Notes: generated by a model not told the origin, from the letters alone. Positions 7,686 to 15,937 are shown, counted from the first letter of the stretch. The stretch: 32,723 nt of DNA from an uncultured Treponema sp. (GCA_934691925.1 CAKUTI010000024.1:1-32723); one strand, 5' to 3'. A program made the numbers and translations.

Positions 7686-7714
7686 TTGATAAACCGCCGT
7701 TTTTCCAATATAAT
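7686..7714 (+). promoter_or_regulatory. Sigma-70-type promoter for the TPR/phosphoesterase/ParB-like cluster
   Basis: TTGATA (7686-7691) and a consensus TATAAT (7709-7714) are separated by exactly 17 bp. Transcription would start near 7721, about 40 nt before the ATG at 7763. The match lies in the divergent region between two genes. Confidence 0.75.
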
Positions 7715-7762
7715 TTTTAAGATACACTTTAAGATGATTTTTATTTCGGGAGATTTTTTGAG

Positions 7763-9124
7763 ATGATTACAATTGCAATAATCGCAATACTTTTGTTTGT
7801 AATGGGAATACTTGCGTTCGTTGTAATAAAGTCAGTTGCACAGCCTAAAAAACTTGAATCCATCGACAAGCTCATAAAGCAGCAGAAATTTGCCGCCGCG
7901 GAAAGAATCGCAAAGTCGATAATCGCCAAGGACTCCCGAGATTTCAAGGCTCACTATTATCTTGGAAAAGCCTATCTTGCAGACAAAAAAAACGAGCTTG
8001 CGCTCATGGAATACAAGCTTGTCGCGCAGAACGCGATTTTCGGGAAGGACATTCCAGAAGTCGATTTCCGCCATCAGCTTTCCTCGCTTTATCTAAAATT
8101 CAACCAGACAGACGACGCTTTAAAGGAATTTCTTCTTTTGACAAAGCTCGAGCCTACAAACGCCGAGAACTATTACAACTGCGGAAAGCTCTACGACCAG
8201 AAAAACCGCGCGGACATGGCTTTAGGCTTCTACCAGAAAGCGATAAAATTCAACAGAAAGCACGTGAAGGCTCACGCCGCAATGGGACTCACGCTTTACC
8301 GCTCAAAGCAGTTTGCGGAGGCTAAAAAAGAAATCGACATCGCGCTGCAGCTAAGTCCTGAAACATATTCTTCATATTATTATCTTGGAAAAATCTACAA
8401 GGAAAGCAAGGATTACTCTTCCGCTGTGAAAGCGTTTGAGAAAGCTCTGCGCGACCCGGAATTCAGGCAGCGCGCGCTTATCGAACGCGGCTCATGCTAT
8501 ATGCTCGCAGGCGCGGTTGACAATGCCTTGTCAGAATTTATGACTGCGGTAAAAGCCTCAAAAGACGAGAAATCTCAGGAGACGCTTTATGCGCGCTATT
8601 TTCTCGCGGCGTGCTACGAGAAAACGAGAAAAATCGACAAGGCAATCGAGCAGTGGCAGATTATCTACCAGCAAAATCATTCGTTCAGAGACGTGAGCGC
8701 GAAGCTCTCAGAATACAGAGACTTGGAGGCAAACGACTCATTAAAAGAATTCCTCACCTGCTCAAATCAGGAATTTGAGGAAATCTGCAAAAAAGCCGCC
8801 CTCACAGGATTCAGCATGGAATCGCAGAAAATAGAGGAGAAAAAATGGGGCGTTCAGATGGTCGCGATTGAAAAGAAAAAGGACGACTGGATGAACGTGA
8901 GAAAGCAGCTTTTCCTGCTTGATTTCTACCGCGACACAGAGCCGATTGAAGATACCGAAATCCGCCGTGTGCTGGAGCTTGCAAAGTCGCTCAACTGCAC
9001 AAAAGCGTACGCAATCACAAGCACAGGATTCACAAGCTCCGCTTCAGGATTCGCTGAAAACCGCCCGATAGAGCTTGTCGGAAAGGAAAAGCTCGAGGCG
9101 ATTCTTCAAAAGGCGGGAATCTAG
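7763..9124 (+). CDS. Membrane-anchored TPR protein with degenerate Mrr-like C-terminal domain
   Basis: A 453-aa protein with one N-terminal membrane helix (about 2-24, ITIAIIAILLFVMGILAFVV). A series of TPR units covers about 35-320 (for example AHYYLGKAYLADKKNELALM and SSYYYLGKIYKESKDYSSAV). A distinct 100-residue C-terminal domain (about 351-453) follows. There, AKSLNCTKAYAITSTGFTSS, AENRPIELVGKEKLEAIL resembles the second half of Mrr/PD-(D/E)XK nuclease domains (typically VTTSGFT..A and IELIDGEKL). The catalytic D and QxK of active enzymes are not evident, so it is probably a binding domain. It is the first gene of a cluster with the phosphoesterase 4 bp downstream. Family function is unknown; a scaffold at the cytoplasmic membrane is my inference. 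Confidence 0.85.
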   Translation: MITIAIIAILLFVMGILAFVVIKSVAQPKKLESIDKLIKQQKFAAAERIAKSIIAKDSRDFKAHYYLGKAYLADKKNELALMEYKLVAQNAIFGKDIPEVDFRHQLSSLYLKFNQTDDALKEFLLLTKLEPTNAENYYNCGKLYDQKNRADMALGFYQKAIKFNRKHVKAHAAMGLTLYRSKQFAEAKKEIDIALQLSPETYSSYYYLGKIYKESKDYSSAVKAFEKALRDPEFRQRALIERGSCYMLAGAVDNALSEFMTAVKASKDEKSQETLYARYFLAACYEKTRKIDKAIEQWQIIYQQNHSFRDVSAKLSEYRDLEANDSLKEFLTCSNQEFEEICKKAALTGFSMESQKIEEKKWGVQMVAIEKKKDDWMNVRKQLFLLDFYRDTEPIEDTEIRRVLELAKSLNCTKAYAITSTGFTSSASGFAENRPIELVGKEKLEAILQKAGI

Positions 9125-9128
9125 CCAA

Positions 9129-9875
9129 ATGAAATTTCTTTGCGTTTCCGACCAGATTGACCCGCTTGTCTACAGCAGCCAGATAAAAGAACGATTCAAG
9201 GACATTGACGCGGTTCTTTGCGCGGGCGATCTTCCGATGGACTACATTGACTACATCGTCTCGTCGCTTAACAAGCCGGCTTATTTTGTCTTCGGAAACC
9301 ACAATCTCACGGAATTTTCGTATTATCACAAGATAAAGCAGCACAAGGGAGCGCACCCGACATTCACGCACGAGTACACAGCCTACGACTACAGCATGAA
9401 CCACGGCGCGACCTACGCAGGATTCAAAGTCCTTAAAAACAAAATCCTAAAAGTCAGATACAACAAAAAGGAGACTCCGCTTCTGATTGCAGGAGCTTCG
9501 GGCTCAATCAGATACAACAACGGGCTTAGCCAGTACACAAATTTCCAGATGCTCGTAAAGCTCCTTAAAATGTCGCCTGCCCTTTTCCTGAACAAGATCA
9601 GATACGGAAGGTACTGCGACATTTTTCTCACGCACGCCTCTCCGCGGCACATTCACGACAAGGAAGACACTTGCCACAAGGGATTTGAATGTTTCAACTG
9701 GTTCATAAAAAACTTCAAGCCGAAATATCTTGTCCACGGACACATTCACCTTTACGATATGAACACGCCGAGAATCACAGTCTCGCACAGAACAACAGTC
9801 ATCAATGCGTACAGCTATGTAATCATTGATTTGGATTACGAAAACGACGGCGCACAACCATCAGGAGAATCTTAA
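9129..9875 (+). CDS. Calcineurin-like metallophosphoesterase
   Basis: The 248-aa protein starts at ATG 9129, just after the previous stop, because homology begins with MKFLCVSDQIDPL. An upstream in-frame start at 9075 would only add residues read out of frame from the preceding gene. Metallophosphoesterase motifs are LCAGDLP (GD), FVFGNHN (GNH), a His in LTHASPRH, and LVHGHIHLYD (GHxH). The usual first motif DxH reads DQI, so one metal-ligand His is absent. I recall a subfamily with DQ or DE followed by VDP/IDP, so this may be normal for it. The substrate is unknown. The next gene begins 3 bp downstream with its ribosome-binding site inside this one. Confidence 0.85.
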   Translation: MKFLCVSDQIDPLVYSSQIKERFKDIDAVLCAGDLPMDYIDYIVSSLNKPAYFVFGNHNLTEFSYYHKIKQHKGAHPTFTHEYTAYDYSMNHGATYAGFKVLKNKILKVRYNKKETPLLIAGASGSIRYNNGLSQYTNFQMLVKLLKMSPALFLNKIRYGRYCDIFLTHASPRHIHDKEDTCHKGFECFNWFIKNFKPKYLVHGHIHLYDMNTPRITVSHRTTVINAYSYVIIDLDYENDGAQPSGES

Positions 9876-9878
9876 TTT

Positions 9879-10811
9879 ATGGAAAACACAATGCTGTCAT
9901 CAGAAACAGAAGATGATTTCTCAAAGGCGCGGCACAAGGCACTTTTCAACGAAGTCCAGCATTTCTTGAATCCTGACGAGGCCACGCTAATTTCGTTCTC
10001 GGACATAAAAAAACTCTTGAAGCCAGCAAATGAGACCTACGAGGGAATGAAAGTTGTTCCCGTAAAACTGATTGTAGGCTCGGAAGGCCGCTATCAGGAT
10101 TTCGACAACCGATTTTTCCCGAAAAACATTCACTTGAAAACACGCTGGGAACATATCGACATGGCCCACATCAACGACATTCCGCTTCCTCCGATTTCGC
10201 TCTACGAGCTTGGCGGTCTTTACTTTGTGCGCGACGGAAACCATAGGGTCTCGGTCGCAAAGACAAAGGGAATCGAGTTCATCGACGCGGAAGTTGTTAG
10301 CCTTCAAAGCGAGATAAAGCTCCGCCCGGGCGACTCCCTCAAAAAGATGACAAAGCAGGTAATCGAGTACGAAAAGCGCGTTTTCTACAGCGAGACAGGA
10401 TTCGGAGACGTGACGGACTACTGGAGTCTCGACTTCTCAGTTCCAGGCCAGTACGACGTAATCTACAACCACATTCTGACCCACAAATACTACATAAATA
10501 TGAACAAAACCGAGGAAATCGGTATGGACAAGGCGATTATGTCATGGTTTTTGACCGTCTATCTGCCGACAATAAAAACAATCGACAAATATCACATAAT
10601 GCGGTATTTCAAGGGAAGGACAAAGAGCGACCTTTACGTCTGGGTCATAAAATACTGGGATGAAATCAAGCAGAAATACGGCTCGGCTTTCACTCTTGAC
10701 GACATCGCAGGCTCTTTCTTGAAGAAATTCCGTCCAAGATTTTCATTCAGAATTCTGAACAGGCTCAAGGGGCTTCTTTTCAAGAAAAAAATCGAGAAGC
10801 TGAAAACTTGA
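9879..10811 (+). CDS. ParB-like nuclease-fold protein
   Basis: 310 residues. The N-terminal half contains a ParB/sulfiredoxin-type signature: VPVKLIVGSEGRYQDFDNRFF, then LPPISLYELGGLYFVRDGNHRVSVAKTKG (RDGNHR at 118-123), then IDAEVV. In ParB-fold proteins this GxxRxxA-type loop binds nucleotides. The C-terminal half (about 140-310) has no recognised domain: helical, basic, ending LKKKIEKLKT-like (FKKKIEKLKT). There is no helix-turn-helix of the chromosome-partitioning ParB kind and no parA nearby, so this is not a segregation protein. GGAG upstream (9862-9865) supports the ATG. It is the third gene of the TPR/phosphoesterase cluster; its stop overlaps the promoter of the next operon. Confidence 0.75.
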   Translation: MENTMLSSETEDDFSKARHKALFNEVQHFLNPDEATLISFSDIKKLLKPANETYEGMKVVPVKLIVGSEGRYQDFDNRFFPKNIHLKTRWEHIDMAHINDIPLPPISLYELGGLYFVRDGNHRVSVAKTKGIEFIDAEVVSLQSEIKLRPGDSLKKMTKQVIEYEKRVFYSETGFGDVTDYWSLDFSVPGQYDVIYNHILTHKYYINMNKTEEIGMDKAIMSWFLTVYLPTIKTIDKYHIMRYFKGRTKSDLYVWVIKYWDEIKQKYGSAFTLDDIAGSFLKKFRPRFSFRILNRLKGLLFKKKIEKLKT

Positions 10812-10836
10812 CGGCTGGATATTTCGATGTTAGAAT
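10808..10836 (+). promoter_or_regulatory. Promoter of the partner-switching operon
   Basis: TTGACG (10808-10813) and TAGAAT (10831-10836) are separated by 17 bp. The -35 box overlaps the stop codon of the preceding gene. Predicted start near 10843, leaving a short leader before the TTG start at 10880. Confidence 0.7.
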
Positions 10837-10846
10837 AATCGAAATA
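10820..10846. promoter_or_regulatory. Inverted repeat embracing the -10 box, candidate operator
   Basis: TATTTCGAT (10820-10828) and ATCGAAATA (10838-10846) form a perfect 9-bp inverted repeat around nine bases that contain the -10 hexamer TAGAAT. A dimeric repressor bound here would block the promoter. It could also be a hairpin in readthrough RNA. No other copy was noticed in the window. Confidence 0.5.
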
Positions 10847-10879
10847 ATAATATTTCATTAAAAAAATGGAGAAGAGATT

Positions 10880-12529
10880 TTGACTTCTGAAGCAGTTTCT
10901 TATATTCCGCTTTTTGGAACCGCAGGAGTTGCGGTCATAATCGGAATTCTGATTACAATCATCAAAATCCGAAACACAGCAAAAGTAAGCTTTATTTCAT
11001 ATTTTGCCCTTGCTGTGATGATTTTCGCCTGCCTTTACACAATCTACCACCCGGGAATGTTGATTTTCGCGCTTTTCATTCTTCTAGCGTCAGTCCTTCT
11101 GATTCCTTACTGCGTAATGCTCGCTTTTGGAAAACCGAAAGAAAAAGAAAAGAACGCCGAGGAAGAAAAAGCCGAAGAGACAGAAAAAGAGGTCGTTGTT
11201 GAAGACATCAAGGCTGACTCGATTGACCTTATCGAAAAAGGCCGTTCTTTTGTAACGCTTGCGGCCGACTCATTCTCAGACAAAAACGGAATGCAGAAAG
11301 TCTTGGACAGCATAAACACAACCTGCTCTGCAATAACAAAGGCTGACGGCGGCGCAGTTCTTATGGTCGATGAGTTTGACGACCTGATTTCAGTGAAATC
11401 TTTCAACGGCGATTTCCCGCCTCCATATAGACTTCCAGACGACTTGCCGCACAAGCCGCTCAGAGTTTCCACGAGCTTTAAATATGCGCAGTTTCCGCTT
11501 AGAGACAACATTTTTGGCGAGATTGCCACGGCCGGACGCGCAGAGCTTATTTCAGAGCCGAAACTTGACGACAGAATCATTGAGAACGCTCCGGAAGATT
11601 TCCTGAAGCTTGGAAGCTATATTTTTATTCCTTTAAGGCTTCGGGGAAGAGATATTGTAATTGGGCTTCTCGCCCTTTCTCGCAATCCGGGAAAAGAGCC
11701 TTTCACAGAGCAGGAATTCGGCTGGGCGCAAACTTTGGCAGGATTTGCAGAGTCAGCATTGAAGACGCTTTTGAGCTTCAAACAGTACACAGACGAGCAG
11801 GAGCTTACAAAGGAAACAAACATCGCGACAAATCTTCAGACAACTTTGCTTCCTAAAAAAGTCCTTCCGATTCCGGGAGTTTCATTCGGCTCATATTCTG
11901 AGCATACATCGGGCGTTTGTTCAGACGTTTACGATGTAATTCCGGCAAGGGCAGACAGAGTCTCGTTTGTTCTTATGGACATCGCTGGAAAAGGAATGAA
12001 TTCTCTTCTCGTCATCACGATGATAAGGGCAATGCTTCATCTTATTGTGAACACAACGCAGACAGCAGGAACAATCCTAAGCTGGGCAAACCGCGGAATC
12101 TGTGGAGAAGCGAACTTTGACCATTTCGGCTCGGTCGCGCTCATAAACTACGACCCTTCAAAACGCAGAATTCAGCTTGCAACAGGCGGAAGCATTCCAG
12201 TTTTGAGATACAATGCCGCAAAACAGGCAGTCGAGAAAGTTTCTTCAGCCTGCGAGCCGATTGGCGTTGAAAAAACGACATCTTACAAAGATATTGAGTT
12301 TACAGTCAGCAAAGGTGATATTATAATATGCTATACAGACGGTCTTGTTGAAGCCTTGAACACAGAGGGAAAACAATATTCCGTTGGAAATTTAACAAAC
12401 TTGGTCAAGGCAAATTCCAGTCTTTCCGGCAAAGAGCTTGCAAACCTTGTAAAAACAGACATTAAGAAGTTTATTGGGAATGAAGCGCTGCATGATGACC
12501 AATCGCTTCTTGTATTGAAAATTCAGTAA
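10880..12529 (+). CDS. Membrane-bound GAF / SpoIIE-type PP2C serine phosphatase
   Basis: The 549-aa protein has hydrophobic segments at about 10-29, 37-55 and 60-83, a Glu/Lys-rich linker, a GAF-like domain (about 125-305) and a short helical connector ending LQTTLLPKK. The last part is a SpoIIE/RsbU-type PP2C phosphatase (about 335-549). Phosphatase motifs include SDVYDV, VLMDIAGKGMNSLL, FGSVALINYD, CYTDGLVEALN and DDQSLLVLKI. Such enzymes dephosphorylate STAS-domain anti-anti-sigma proteins, here surely the next gene. The start is TTG 10880, preceded by GGAGAAGAG (10868-10876); the ATG at 10866 leads to an immediate stop. The GAF domain suggests a cytoplasmic ligand or signal input. Very likely function, unknown signal. 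Confidence 0.9.
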   Translation: MTSEAVSYIPLFGTAGVAVIIGILITIIKIRNTAKVSFISYFALAVMIFACLYTIYHPGMLIFALFILLASVLLIPYCVMLAFGKPKEKEKNAEEEKAEETEKEVVVEDIKADSIDLIEKGRSFVTLAADSFSDKNGMQKVLDSINTTCSAITKADGGAVLMVDEFDDLISVKSFNGDFPPPYRLPDDLPHKPLRVSTSFKYAQFPLRDNIFGEIATAGRAELISEPKLDDRIIENAPEDFLKLGSYIFIPLRLRGRDIVIGLLALSRNPGKEPFTEQEFGWAQTLAGFAESALKTLLSFKQYTDEQELTKETNIATNLQTTLLPKKVLPIPGVSFGSYSEHTSGVCSDVYDVIPARADRVSFVLMDIAGKGMNSLLVITMIRAMLHLIVNTTQTAGTILSWANRGICGEANFDHFGSVALINYDPSKRRIQLATGGSIPVLRYNAAKQAVEKVSSACEPIGVEKTTSYKDIEFTVSKGDIIICYTDGLVEALNTEGKQYSVGNLTNLVKANSSLSGKELANLVKTDIKKFIGNEALHDDQSLLVLKIQ

Positions 12530-12546
12530 TTAAAGGGGTTTTATTT

Positions 12547-12885
12547 ATGGAACTGAAAATTCGAAAAAACGGCGAAGTTTATATCATAGATGTAAACGGC
12601 GAAATGGATCTTTACAACTCCTATAAACTAAAGGAACTCGTCATGAAAATGCTTGAGAAGAATGTAAAGAGTTTCATCATCAATCTTGAACAGGTAGACT
12701 ACATCGACTCGTCTGGAATCGGTGCGCTTATTTACATCTGCTCAACAATCAAAAAGATGAACTTGAAACTCGCAATCGCTTGCATTCATGGTTCTGTAAA
12801 AAAAGTTATCGAGTTGACAAAATTGATGGGCTACTTCCCTATCGCGAACAGCGTGGAAGAAGGTCTTCTCATGGTGAACGAGTAA
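12547..12885 (+). CDS. STAS-domain anti-sigma factor antagonist
   Basis: 112 residues of the SpoIIAA/RsbV type. The STAS fold is recognisable from VYIIDVNGEMDLYNSYKLKE, the central VDYIDSSGIGALIYI, and the C-terminal LAIACIHGSVKKVIELT. Ser55/Ser56 in DSSGIG is where a cognate kinase phosphorylates the family. The unphosphorylated form binds the kinase/anti-sigma factor and frees its target. A GGGG run at 12535-12538 precedes the ATG. It lies between its predicted phosphatase (17 bp upstream) and predicted kinase (26 bp downstream), the textbook order of a partner-switching module. Confidence 0.93.
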   Translation: MELKIRKNGEVYIIDVNGEMDLYNSYKLKELVMKMLEKNVKSFIINLEQVDYIDSSGIGALIYICSTIKKMNLKLAIACIHGSVKKVIELTKLMGYFPIANSVEEGLLMVNE

Positions 12886-12911
12886 AAAAAAGGTAAAAAG
12901 GAGAAGTCAAA

Positions 12912-13460
12912 ATGGAACAGATTAAAGAATTGCGTGCAGACGGCAACGACCCTTTGTTCGATACAACAAACATGCTGTACAAAGAATTTCCGTCAGATTT
13001 TCGTCAGATTCGCTACTTCACACTTTTAATTGTTCAGTCAGCGCCTCTTGAAATCAAGGAGATTAACCTTCTTGAGCAGCAGATTTCCGAAGTCATCAAG
13101 AATGCTGTAAAACACGGAAACAACTGCGACATCAACAAGAAAGTAAAAGTCTGGTACTCTTTCAGCCCGTCTCATGCGCATCTTATTGTTCAGGATGAAG
13201 GCGAAGGATTCAAAGACCTTGAAAAATGGAACGAATTCAACAGAAAGAGACTTGAGGCTCTTCATAATTCTGACTTTGAGCAGCTTGCGAACTACGTTTC
13301 ATTCAGAACAAAGCAGTCAGATGACCAGGACGGCGGAAACGCTCTTTTCGCAGCTCTTGAATACTGGAACGGCGGATTTGTCTACAACGACAAGCGCAAT
13401 GGAGTTGCAATGCTCAAGCGTTTCCAGAAAAAACATCTCGGTGTTGCAGTTGAAGAGTAG
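12912..13460 (+). CDS. HATPase-domain serine kinase / anti-sigma factor (RsbW/SpoIIAB-like)
   Basis: 182 residues with a GHKL ATPase: N-box EQQISEVIKNAVKHGNN and G1 box DEGEGFKDL. A C-terminal segment (GNALFAALEYWNGGFVYND) resembles the last strand and helix of the fold. Proteins of this family phosphorylate the STAS partner and, in classical systems, sequester a sigma factor. No sigma factor gene lies next to it, so the output could be a distant sigma factor or another target. GGAG (12900-12903) precedes the ATG. It is the last gene before a strong terminator. Confidence 0.88.
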   Translation: MEQIKELRADGNDPLFDTTNMLYKEFPSDFRQIRYFTLLIVQSAPLEIKEINLLEQQISEVIKNAVKHGNNCDINKKVKVWYSFSPSHAHLIVQDEGEGFKDLEKWNEFNRKRLEALHNSDFEQLANYVSFRTKQSDDQDGGNALFAALEYWNGGFVYNDKRNGVAMLKRFQKKHLGVAVEE

Positions 13461-13488
13461 TTTTTAGATTTTTGGAAAAACAGACAAA

Positions 13489-13538
13489 AACGGCTGGCGT
13501 TCTTTTTTAGATAATTAAGAACGACAGCCGTTTTTTTT
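13489..13538. terminator. Bidirectional rho-independent terminator
   Basis: AACGGCTG-G-CGTTCTT (13489-13504) pairs with AAGAACG-A-CAGCCGTT (13517-13532), a 15-bp stem with one mismatch. Eight T follow on the plus strand and five T on the minus strand. It can end both the partner-switching operon and the convergent glycosyltransferase gene. Confidence 0.92.
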
Positions 13539-13559
13539 CATTCCCGAAATTTTTATTTT

Positions 13560-14678
13560 TTACTTTGCTTTTCCAAGAGATTTCAGGACTTCAAGCGTCT
13601 CGTCGGCGGTTTTCTCCCAGCTGAATCTCTTTGCCCATTCAAGCCCTTCTACTATTAACTTTTTTCTTAACTTTTTGTCTGTGGCAATTTTTTCCATCGC
13701 GTCGGCCATTTCTTCAAGGTTTGTGCTGTCAAAAAAGATCGCTTTTTCACAGGCCACCTCGCTTAAAGCCCCGGCTTTCGAGCAGGCAACAGGAACACCG
13801 GTCGCCATCGCTTCAAGAACTGGAAGCCCTACCCCTTCAATTTCAGACGGAAAAAGGCAGGCTTCAGCTCCGGAATAAAGAGCGGGAAAAGTCTCATGCG
13901 GAAAATATCCTGTAAGAAAAATATCGCACGCAAATTCTGCCTCGAGAGCAGTTTTTTTCACCTCCGCAAAATTCGCGCCCTCGCTTCCAGCCAAAACAAG
14001 ACGGTGCGGAAGCCCAGTTCTCTTCTTGAAAATATCAAAAGCCTTTATCAGCTCCGAGTGCCTCTTAAAAGGCGACGACATCGTTGAAGAATAAATAAAA
14101 TAAGGCCGCTTGACAGAAAACGGATTTATCTCGACAAAATCGTTCGGAAACATATCTGTCTGATAGAACATCGAATGGTCGATTCCGTTATGAATCACGA
14201 CAATTTTTTCCTGCTTTATTCCGATTTTCTTCAAATCTTTCTTGATAAAATTGCTCGCGGCGATTATCTTGTCAACTTTTTTCAGCCCATGCTTCAATGA
14301 AATCCGCTCCCAGAAATTCTTCGAGGCGAAAAGATTCTGCACAATATCGTTCACAACAGCGACAGAAGGAATCTTAAAATTACACGGCAAAACGTTCGCG
14401 GCAGCCGGAAAAAGCATCGCGTCGTATTTCTGCTTTTTTCCAAAATGATTGCAAAGAAATCTGTGCCAAAATTTTTCCGCTTTTTCATTGTCAGGAAGAA
14501 TAACCGACTCAAAAGCAAGGTTGTTCTCGCGCGCGTAAGTGTAGCGGTCGATTTCCGCGCCGAAAAGCTCGAACGTGATTTCATCTGTATTCTTGAATTT
14601 CTGGACAAGAGAGGAAAAATAAGAGCCGATTCCCGAGCGGCCGTGTCCACATTCAAAAGTGTCGATACCAATTTTCAT
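13560..14678 (-). CDS. Glycosyltransferase family 4 (GT-B fold)
   Basis: The 372-aa protein starts at ATG 14678 (MKIGIDTFECGHGRSGIGSY), where GT4 homology begins with a sugar-acceptor Gly-rich loop. An upstream in-frame ATG at 14801 would run through the helicase gene. Landmarks are KVDKIIAASNFIKKDL, IVVIHNGID, the donor-site segments YSSTMSSPFKRH and LVLAGSEG, and the signature LFPSEIEGVGLPVLEAMATGVPVA with its EX7E-type glutamates. Such enzymes transfer sugars from nucleotide donors to surface glycans. Donor and acceptor are unknown, and no other glycan genes are adjacent. The minus-strand TACAAT (14685-14690) would place the transcript start at the ATG. There is no ribosome-binding site. 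Confidence 0.9.
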   Translation of the reverse strand: MKIGIDTFECGHGRSGIGSYFSSLVQKFKNTDEITFELFGAEIDRYTYARENNLAFESVILPDNEKAEKFWHRFLCNHFGKKQKYDAMLFPAAANVLPCNFKIPSVAVVNDIVQNLFASKNFWERISLKHGLKKVDKIIAASNFIKKDLKKIGIKQEKIVVIHNGIDHSMFYQTDMFPNDFVEINPFSVKRPYFIYSSTMSSPFKRHSELIKAFDIFKKRTGLPHRLVLAGSEGANFAEVKKTALEAEFACDIFLTGYFPHETFPALYSGAEACLFPSEIEGVGLPVLEAMATGVPVACSKAGALSEVACEKAIFFDSTNLEEMADAMEKIATDKKLRKKLIVEGLEWAKRFSWEKTADETLEVLKSLGKAK

Positions 14679-14724
14679 TCGGCTATTGTAGCAAGTTTTA
14701 ATTTTCCGTGCTATAGTAGCGTTT

Positions 14725-15930
14725 ATGGACAAAGCAAAATCATTTTCAGAACTAAAAATCAGCGAGAAATATATCGAAAATTTGAAATCACACGAAATCA
14801 CAGAGCCGACAGCAGTTCAGTCGCAGGCAATTCCTGAAATTTTGGAAGGAAAAAGCCTTTTGTTTCAAAGCGAGACCGGAACTGGAAAAACGCTCGCATA
14901 CCTTCTTCCTCTTCTGGAAAAAATTGAAAAGCAGGAAAATCCTAGAAGAGAAGCGAGAATCGTGATTATCGCCCCGACAATCGAGCTTGCATCTCAGATA
15001 AAGTCGCAGGTTCAGATGACGACAGACTCAAAAGCGGCACTTCTAGTTGGAGGCGCGCCGATAAAAAGGCAAATTGAGCTTTTAAAAGAAAAGCCCCTTA
15101 TTGTGATTGGCGGACCTGCCAGGCTTCTTGAGCTTTTTCATCTGAAAAAACTTCGGCTTGACGGCGTTCAGGCCGTTGTACTTGACGAGGCAGACCGTCT
15201 GATTTCGCCTGAAATCAGAGACGACACGCTCGACTTGATAAACGCGATGAAAAAGGATGTTCAGCTGATTGCGGCAAGCGCGACAATAACAGGCTCGACT
15301 CAAAAAATCTTGCAGGAGACGCGGGTAAAGAAAAACGGAGCGACAGAAAGCGACATTGAAACGCTTTTTCTTCCGCCGGAAGATGTATTGCGGAAAAGAA
15401 TCACGCACTACGCGCTTTTTGCGGAGACAAGAGACAAAATCGACACGCTCAGAAAATATCTCGTTGCGGAAAAGCCTCCGAAAGCTCTTGTTTTCACGTC
15501 CAAGCTCGACCAAGTTGCGAACATTGTCGCAAAGTTAAGATACAAAAATATCGACTGCTTCGGGCTTACAGCGAAAATGGACAAAACAGACAGAAAATCG
15601 ACAATCGACAGGTTCAGAAGCGGAAAGATAAAGCTTCTAGTCACAAGCGATTTGGCGAGCCGTGGCCTTGACATTCCGAATATCACGCACATAATCCAAA
15701 TGGATTTGCCATCAGACGAAGACTTTTTTGTTCACAGAGCCGGAAGAACTGCGCGTGCCGGAAAAACTGGAACAAACATGGTTATCGGAGACGCGTATGA
15801 GATGAGAAAATACGCCGCTCTTGAAAAAAAACTCAAACTTGTCGTCTATCCTAGAATTTTGTACAAAGGAAAGCTCGCAGACCCGAACGAGATTCAGCAG
15901 AATAAGAATCTAGACAGCAAAGAACAATAA
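14725..15930 (+). CDS. DEAD-box RNA helicase
   Basis: 401 residues with the full DEAD-box motif set: Q motif (EITEPTAVQSQAIPEIL), motif I TGTGKT (51-56), APTIELASQI, GGPARLLEL, DEAD (about 154-157), SAT (about 185-187), ALVFTSKLDQV, SDLASRGLDIPNITHII and HRAGRTARAG (about 336-345). It is close to the minimal two-RecA core, with a short C-terminal extension only. DEAD-box proteins of this size act in ribosome assembly or RNA turnover; which one cannot be told. There is no ribosome-binding site. TATAGT (14712-14717) ends seven bases before the ATG, consistent with a leaderless transcript. Monocistronic, closed by a terminator. Confidence 0.95.
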   Translation: MDKAKSFSELKISEKYIENLKSHEITEPTAVQSQAIPEILEGKSLLFQSETGTGKTLAYLLPLLEKIEKQENPRREARIVIIAPTIELASQIKSQVQMTTDSKAALLVGGAPIKRQIELLKEKPLIVIGGPARLLELFHLKKLRLDGVQAVVLDEADRLISPEIRDDTLDLINAMKKDVQLIAASATITGSTQKILQETRVKKNGATESDIETLFLPPEDVLRKRITHYALFAETRDKIDTLRKYLVAEKPPKALVFTSKLDQVANIVAKLRYKNIDCFGLTAKMDKTDRKSTIDRFRSGKIKLLVTSDLASRGLDIPNITHIIQMDLPSDEDFFVHRAGRTARAGKTGTNMVIGDAYEMRKYAALEKKLKLVVYPRILYKGKLADPNEIQQNKNLDSKEQ

Positions 15931-15937
15931 ATTTTCC

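Noticed and set aside
9075..9128. Longer metallophosphoesterase start
   Set aside because: The extra residues come from the out-of-frame end of the preceding TPR gene, and the family begins at MKFLCVSD.
9879..10811. Chromosome-partitioning ParB
   Set aside because: There is no helix-turn-helix, no parS-like sites and no parA neighbour; only the nucleotide-binding fold signature is shared.
14679..14801. Longer glycosyltransferase start at 14801
   Set aside because: The extra 41 residues are read antisense through the helicase gene, and homology begins at the ATG at 14678.
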